Assembly: GCA_016786485.1 (NCBI GenBank)
Contig: JAEUWD010000005.1
Coordinates: 1 to 53,716 of the forward strand
Direction: 5' to 3'
Length of the DNA: 53,716 bases
From: Bacteriovoracaceae bacterium
GTDB taxonomy: Bacteria > Bdellovibrionota > Bacteriovoracia > Bacteriovoracales > Bacteriovoracaceae
Shown here piece after piece: positions 1-9,000 of this stretch. A program made the translations under genes and the position numbers. The notes under the pieces are model-generated. The model did not search any database. It had not been told where the DNA came from and saw only the letters and a program-made list of their open reading frames with translations. Every line of letters starts with the position of its first letter. The stretch's first letter is position 1.

Positions 1-1
1 A

Positions 2-3000
2 CAGCTAGCACTCAATTCGGGAGCAACAGTAAATTATTTTTCAGGTACAGGCACGAATACTTTAACATTTAGATATACGGTAGCTTCAGGTCAAGCATCG
101 GCCGACTTAGATTATGTGGCGACAAACTCGTTAACACTCAATGGTGGAACGATTCGAGATGTGGTTTTAAATAATGCGGTTCTGACCTTAGCAACTCCAG
201 GTGCTGCAAACTCTATCAGTGATGACAAAGCGATTGTGATTGTAACGACACCTTATTTTGATAACTGGGTACGAGCAGTCTTAGCACTCAATGATGGAAC
301 AGGCAGAATTTATGTTGGTGGGCGTTTTACCCAATATGGAGCTGCGACTGTTAGAAGATTAGTTCGCTTAAATTCAGACATGTCGCTAGATACAGCATTT
401 AATACCAACGTGAACGCCATTACTCAGCTAGGTAGCGGGGAAGTTTATTCGATAGTTTTTGCGCAAGATGGATCTGGCGATATTATTGTTGGTGGTGATT
501 TTACGAATGGCATACCAGATAGACTAATAAGGCTGAATTCAAATGGAACATTAGATACTGACACAACTTTTAATGCAAATTTAGGTTCAGGTTTTAATTA
601 TATTGTTCGAGAGATCATTCCTATTAATGATGGCTCACAAGATATTTATGTCGCTGGTCAGTTTGATCAAGTCAATGGTTCGACTCGAGGGGGTTTAGTT
701 CGATTAAATAATAACGGAACTCATGATGCGACCTTTTTAGCAGGCATGGGAGTGGGAGCTTTTGGTGGAGACGGCGGAGTTCGAGGCGCTTGTAAATTAG
801 AAGATGGCAGTAACGATATTATTATCACAGGTACATTTACAACTTGGGCCGGAGTAGCAACGAATAAAGTCGCTAGAATCAGAGCAGATGGGACAAGAGA
901 TAACACTTTCAATACAAATATTGGAACTTCCATGCTGGCACCGGATTATGGTCTAGCATGTAGCGTTTCTCGCGATGGCCAAAATAAAATTTATATTGGT
1001 GGTGGCTTTACAGAATTTGATGGAAATACAGCGGCAGCACAATTGACCCGTTTAAATGCAAATGGAACAAGTGATCATGCGAACTTTAATCCATTTGTAA
1101 ATGGTGGAGTGGGTGTCATTTCAACCATGCCAACAGGTGAGACTGACATTTATTACTCAGGCTCCTATACTTCTCCAACGCCTGCACGTTTAACACGTGC
1201 TAATGCCGATGCAACAGGCACGTCGGACGCTACCTTTACGGCATTAGTTGATACCGTAGCACCGTTTGGTCAAGCTGATATTCCCTTAGGTGAATCGGCG
1301 TTTGTGATCAACCACGTAGAAGATGGCACAGGACGAATTTATCTTGGTGGTAACTTTGCTAATTTTGCAGGCGATACGAATCGTCGATATTTTACTTATT
1401 TAGAAACTATTCCATCTGGCGAAAGCATGCCACTGATTACCAATGTAACAGCTAGTAATGCTGATGGTACGTATGGCCCAGACGCAGTTATTAACGTCCA
1501 GTTAACTTTTAATGAAAACGTAACACTGACAGGCACGGCACGACTTAAATTAGAAACAGGTACAACTGATCGTGAAGCGGTTTGTACTGGCCCACAAAAT
1601 AACGTGGCGACAATAACTTGTAATTATACCGTTCAAGTGGGAGATAGTTCTGCTGATTTAAGTTATTTAAATCAGTACTCTCTAATATTAGATAGTGGGG
1701 CAACAATAGTTGCTGCGGGTGGCGCGAATGCAGGCAATCCGGCAGTTGTTAACATTGCTATCCCTGGGCAAACAGGTTCACTCAATTTAAATAAAAATAT
1801 TGTGATTGTTCCACAACGACAATTTAATGGACCGGTATATGCAATTGAAAAATCCCGCGCCTTCCCAGGAAAAATATATGTCGGTGGTGATTTTACTCAA
1901 TACGGTGTGACCTCAGCTAATCGCATCATTCGTTTAAATGCCGATCTTTCTTATGACAGTACATTCAATGTTGGAACGGGTGTTCCCGCCACGACTGAAT
2001 CGTTGATATTATCATATGGTGTTCGCGTGATTAAAGAAGCTATTGATGGTTCTGGTGATGTTTATCTTGGTGGTACATTTTCAACTTATAATAGTGTAAC
2101 AGTTAATAAATTAGTAAGAGTTAATAGTAACGGAACAATCGATTGGGGATTTAATATAGGCTCTGCCGCTCCAACTGTGGGTGTGACTTTTAACGGGACC
2201 GTTGGCCTTGACTGGTTTGTTAAATCGATAGTGCTTCCTAATGATGGCTCTGGAGATGTTATTATTGCCGGCCGTTTTCAAACCTACCGCGGAGCAAGTC
2301 ATAATAAGATTTTAAGAATCAATAGTGATGGTTCTCCTGATGCTGGTTTCAGTGTTGGGACAACTTACGGAAACGTGTCAGGCCAATGGACAAATGGCAT
2401 TGAACTTAGCATCGATGGAAGTAACGAGCTCATCGTGGCTTCTGGTGTTGTAGGAGGAATTACTGCTTCAAGAATCAGTGCACTGACGGGTTCAACTATT
2501 CAAAACGCGGTGACGATACCATCTACCTGGATGGAAAGTGTGATTCCTGATCCTGTGAATCTCGGACAGTTTTATGCCTACGGTGAAGGGTCCGCTGGTG
2601 GTAAAACACGTTTGATTCGTTATAACTCAAGCGGTACAGTTGCAGGTCCAACGAATAATCCAAATATTAATGATACTGTTTTCGATGCTATCTACAGTCC
2701 ATTTGGTGATAATAAAATCTACTTATCTGGTGCTTTCACTTCAGTTGATGCTACCGCGAGAAACAGGCTAGCAAGAGTTGATAGTCTCGGTGATATCGAT
2801 ACTGGCTTTACGATTGGAGCTGGTTTTGCTGGTGGAGAAACCCATACTATTCAGATTAGTGATGATGGATCAAAATTATTTGTTGGTGGAAAATTCACAA
2901 GTTATGATGGTGATACAAATCAGGCCTATTTTACTTGGATTAATTTATTACCTGCAGGAACATCATCACCGACGGTGGCTTCAGTCACGGCCTCAAATCC

Positions 3001-6000
3001 TAATGCGACCTATGGTTTAGCCGATGCCATTAATATTCAAATTTATTTTTCTGAAAATGTGAGTTTAACAGGAACAGCGAGACTCAAATTAGAAACAGGT
3101 AATATCGATCGTGAGGCGGTTTGTACAGGTCCCCAAACGAACGTCGCTTTCTTGGCTTGTACTTATACTGTGCAAGCTGAAGATATGTCACCTGATTTAG
3201 CTTATCACTCAACTTCTTCACTGATTTTAGATAGTGGTGCCACGATTGTAGCTGCTGGCGGCGCGAATGCAGGAAACTCAGCGCTCGTGGCACTTTCAAT
3301 TCCTGGCCAAACGGGTTCATTAAATTTCAACAAAGATATTGTGATCGATTCTCCACCTCAGTTTGATGGGCCTATTTTTACTATCGTTAAATCGAAAAAA
3401 TATCCGGGCAAATTATATCTCGGTGGTGATTTCACTCAGTACGGTTTGACTGCTGTTAATCGCTTAGTCCGTCTGAACTCAGATCTGAGTCTTGATACGG
3501 CATTTAATATTGGAACTGGTTTTAATAACACCGCAGAAGCTCTGCCTGAAAAAGGTGTTAACGTTGTGATGGAAGTTAATGACGGAACTGGAGATATATT
3601 TGTAGGTGGCTTTTTTACAACTTATCAAGGAATAACAGTTAATAAATTGGTTAAGCTTAACGATGATGGTTCAATTGATTGGGGATTTAATTTAGGCACA
3701 CTTGCACCAACCGTGGGTGTTTCATTTAATGGAACCGTTGGTTTTAATCGTTTCGTTAAAAATATTCTCGAAGCACCAGATGCAAGCGGTGACATTATTA
3801 TTGGTGGTCGTTTCGAAACTTATAAAGGTTCGACTTATAATAAAGTGATACGTTTAAACAGCGATGGCTCAATTGATGCCGGTTTTTCGGTCGGAACAAC
3901 ATTCAATAATGTTCCAGGAGATTGGGTCAATGATATGAAAGTTGCGATTAATGGTAGTAATGAACTCCACATCGCAGCGGTTAACCCAGTTGCTAATCGA
4001 GTTGTTCGTCTAAATCCTGTGACTGGTGCTTTAATTCAAGCTGCTGTTTCAATGCCCGATGATTGGATGGAAGGGATTTTAGAAGATCCATCGAATCCGA
4101 ATCAATTTTTTGCCTTTGGTTCTGGTTCGGCCGGCGGGAAAACTCGTTTCATGCAATACGATGCAACCGGAACAGTTGTGGGCCCTGCCACCAATCCTAA
4201 TTTTAATAATTGGCCTGACGATGCTATGTTCACTCCGTTTGGCGATAATAAAATTTACGTTGCTGGTAACTTTACAACAGTGGGCGGCTCAGGCCGAGTA
4301 GGTTTGGCGCGAATCAACTCGACAGGGACCTTAGACGCAGGATTCACCATTGGTTCAGGCTTTACTGGTGGGCGTGTTGTGAAACTAGAAATTTCTGACG
4401 ACGCTTCAAAACTCTATGTCGGTGGTATGTTTACGGCATTTAATGGTGATAGTGATAAACCATATTTTACAACGATTGATTTACTTCCAGCTGGTACGAC
4501 AGCACCATTAATTACAAGTGTCACGGCAACAAATCCTAATTCACCGCCGGTGTACAAATATCCGAGCACCATTACGATTCAAATCAACTTTTCTGAAGCG
4601 GTCACCTTGGCCGGAGGAAATGCGCAGTTAAGATTAGAAACCGGTGCGACTGACGAACTGGCGGTTTGTACTCCGCAAGCTTCGGTCACAACACTTGTTT
4701 GTACTTACTCAATTCAAACCGATGATGAAACTTTGGATTTAGATTATTCAAGTACACAAGCACTCACACTTGCGACTGGCGCAACACTGGTAGCTTCTGC
4801 AGGTGTGAACGCCGGAAATCCTGCGAACCTAACACTGGCAAAACCAGGTTCAACCGGTTCACTCGGTTCTAACAAGAATATTGAAATTCAACAACTTGCC
4901 GTTTTTAATGGTCCCGTTTATTCATTAGCAACAACTGCTAATGGTAAAATTTACGTTGGTGGAGATTTCACTCAGTATGGTTCTACCTCTGTTGATCGCA
5001 TCGTTAGACTCAATAGTGATCTTTCTTTAGATGCGACTTTTAATGTAACAGGAGCTGGACCAAATGCTTATGTTAATTGGATTGAAGAAGTAAATGATGG
5101 CTCAGGTGACATTTATATTCGTGGTAATTTTAGTAATGCTGGTGGGATTCCTTCAAGAATTGCTCGAATCACTAATACTGGAAGTGTTGCTACAACCTTT
5201 AATACTAATGCTGGCGCAGGATTAACTGGTGGCGCTTGGGCGGTTGAAAGTCGTCAATTACCAAATGGCCAAGTTCTGGTTCTAGGTAATCATAATCAAT
5301 ACGCTGGAGTGGCCGCACCGCTCTTAGTTCGTCTCAATCCTAACGGGACTCGAGATGCCACACTTAATCTAGGTTCAGGTTTTACTGATTCACTAGGTGG
5401 CAATATTCTAGCACTTGGATTTACTTTAACCAATGACGGAACGGACGACATTATTATTTTCCCACAAGACGGTAGTAATACACCTCCGTATCGCTATAAA
5501 GGTGTTGACCATGCGAAGGGTATGGTTCGAATTTCTTCCACTGGTGATTTTAGAAACGATAGTAAATTATTTGCTGATTATAACGGAGGTGTGGCCTTCG
5601 GTGTAAATGATTGGGGATATGCAGAATGGGGAACATATACCAGCTTCGATGGTAGTGGTGTAGTTTATGTTAAAGGACCTTACGCTGATTATAATAATCC
5701 AGGTTCAGGTCGTGATCGTATTTCTTCTCTTTATGCTGATGGAACTTTCAATTCAACTTTTGCTTCAGGCGCCTCACAAGTTCCTTTTAGAATTTTCCCG
5801 GATGAAGTTGATCGAAATAAGTTAATTATTACTGGAGACGTGACTTGGTATAATTCCACAACCGTAAAACGTTTATTCAAAGTTAATGCTACAACTGCTG
5901 CCCATGATGCTGCTTTTACGACGGCGATAGGAACGGCGGCTTCAGCAGGTGGAACGCGTGCCGTCGCTATGGCCAAAGACGGTACTGGTCGCATGTTCAT

Positions 6001-9000
6001 CGGTGGAACATTTGAAAATTTTGCAGGGGACGCGGCTCAAGATTATTTTACTATTGTTAATACCATCGCCTCAGGTGAGCAGCCAAGAGTGGGTAGTGTG
6101 ACTTCAAGCACTCCAAATGGCACTTACTCATCAGGTACTATTTCAATTGATTTAAATTTTGTGGATTCAGCTGGTTCTCCTATGAATGTAAGTCTAGCTG
6201 GCGGTAACGCTTATCTATCTTTAGATACAAAACCTAAAGTGCGTGAAGCGGTTTGTACAGGACCACAAACTAATACTTCAACTATCAATTGTGTTTATAC
6301 AATTCAGTTGGGAGATAATTCAGTCGACTTAGGTTATTTATCTGAGCATTCATTACGTGTTGCCAGTGGTGCTACTTTACGTGGCGTCGCTGCTCCAAAC
6401 AATGATGTGCTTTTAACACTGCCCAAAATTGGTTCAGCAAATTCGCTCGTTGCTGCTAAAGCGATTGTGATTGATACCATTTTATGTCCTTATAATTATG
6501 TCCCTGTTGCTAAGAACGAAGAGGTCGGAACTTGGAATGATTTCTGTGTGGCCAAATTTGAAATGAAAGATGACGGCGCGGGCAATGCAGTCTCGCGTGC
6601 GACTTCATTACCTTGGACTTCAATCACTCAGGCGAACGCAATAACAGAATGTACTTCGCTCGGTGCGAACTATAGCTTAATCACAAATGAACGTTGGATG
6701 ACAACCGCACGTGAAATAGAAAGCCTAAATGCAAACTGGCAAAACGGTATCCCAGGTGGAACAAATAGATTGTCTCAGGGTAATGCTCTTGATGGCGCTG
6801 GAGCACAAGTCGCGGGTAGTGATTTCTATCCTTGTATTAATGTGACGGTCACAGGTGGTTGTTCACCGACAACTTGGAACCGCGAAAGACGAGTTCATTA
6901 TTTAAATAACGGTTATGCAGTTTGGGATCTGTCAGGAAATCAATTTGAATGGATTGATTATATTGTTCCATACGCTAATCAACCGATGTCACCAAGCGTG
7001 AGCGGACAATGGTATGATGTTATAGCAGCTACTCCAACTTCATACATTCCTGCGGCTTCAATGACTCCGGCCAATCTTGCGTTAAATAATGCTACTAACA
7101 GTATTGGTCAGTATTATATTTCAAACGATGTCAGTGTCGAGGGAACAGTAGCACAACGTTCTGGTGCATCATCAACCGCATCAAATCCTGGTATTTATAA
7201 TTTAAATTTTCAAGAAAATGGTGCAGGCACTATCTATACAACTTTTAGATGTGCTTATATTGATGTCGTAGAGCCGACAGTCACAACCGTCAGTGCCACC
7301 AATCCTAATGGAACTTATTTTATTAATAATTCGCTCATTATCACTGTTCAGTTTGATCAAGTGGTCAACGTGACAGGTTTTCCAAGAATATTACTAGAAA
7401 CAGGTGCAACTGATCGTTTCGCTGTTTATAACGGAGTTGGATCGGGAACTAATACTTTACAATTTGCTTATACTGTTCAAGCCGATGATCAAAATTTAGA
7501 TCTCGCAACCGCTCACATTTTAGCGCTGGAAAATAATGGCGCTAGTACGATTAGGAATGCCTCGGGTGTTCACGCTAATTTAAAACTGCCACCGGAAGGA
7601 ACCGCAGGTTCGTTATCAAATTCAAAAAATATTATTATCAACGGCGCTCCAGGTTGGTATCAAGAGGCTTATATTAAAACCGCTAACAGTGAAGCTAATG
7701 ATACAGTTGGTGAAAGTTTAAGCTTATCGGGTGATACACTTGCGGTTGGAGCTAGATTTGAAGATAGTAATCAAACGACAATTACCAACGGTGCAACTGC
7801 TTCAGGTGATAATTCAGCCGCGGGCAGTGGTGCCGTTTATGTTTATCAAAGAAATGGTGCAAGTTGGGGGCAGCAAGCTTATATCAAAGCTAGTAATGCT
7901 CAAGGAAATGATTACTTTGGATGGTCGATAAGTCTAAATGGTGACACTCTAGCGGTTGGTGCATTTTTTGAAGATAGTAATCAAACCACAATTACCAACG
8001 GTACGACATCATCACCAGATAATACAAATAGTGCTGCAGGTGCGGTCTATGTTTATAAGCGCACGGGTGTGAATTGGGCACAAGAAGCTTATATCAAGCC
8101 AAGTAATAATGATGCCAGTGACTTATTTGGTATTAGCGTAAGTTTAAGTGGTAATACATTAGTCGTTGGTGCAAATTCAGAAGATAGTAATCAAATCACG
8201 ATTACTAATGGAGCGAGTGCTTCAGTTGACAATACGAAGAGTAATAGTGGTGCCGCTTATGTTTACAAGCGCACAGGATTGAATTGGGCACAAGAAGCAT
8301 ACATTAAATCAAGTAACGCTGACATCGATGATAATTTTGGTTCATACGTGAGTATAAGTGGAGATACAATTGCTGTCGGCGCATATCTCGAAGATAGTAA
8401 TCAAAATACTATCACTAATGGTACAAGCGCTTCAGCCGATAATTCGACGAGTGCAAGTGGCGCCGTTTACGTTTATCGACGCACAGGAGTGAATTGGGCG
8501 CAAGAAGCTTATATAAAAGCTAGTAATCCAGATGTGAATGATCAATATACTTATAGTCTTCAATTAAACGGAGATACTTTAGTTGTTGGTTCATATCTCG
8601 AAGATAGTAATCAAAACACAATTACTAATGGGACAACGTCATCATCAAATAATTCGAACTTAGAAAGTGGTGCTGTTTATGTTTATAAACGCACAGGCGT
8701 GAATTGGGCACAAGAAGCTTATATAAAAGCTGCTAATAATAATGCAAGCGATCAGTTTGGTTATGCTGTTGCTATCAGTGGGAATACCTTAAGCGTTGGG
8801 GCCAGATTTGAAAGTAGTAATCAAACAACGATTACAAATGGTACTACCGCTTCAAGCAATAATAGCGCAGGAAACAGCGGCGCAGTTTATGTTTATAAGC
8901 GCACAGGTGTGAACTGGGTACAAGAAGCCTACATCAAAGCTAGCAACGCCGAAGCATCAGATGCCTTTGGTACAGCAGTAACAATAAGTGGTGATACCAT

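Noticed and set aside
116..118. GTG as the true start of the giant gene
   Set aside because: The frame is open upstream and codes for the first part of the same Ig-like domain, so the gene continues beyond the window.
5731..6000. Minus-strand frame of 89 residues within the giant gene
   Set aside because: Antisense to a repeat region; its alanine/valine-rich product mirrors the sense codon pattern. The other antisense frames in 116-11494 are rejected for the same reason.
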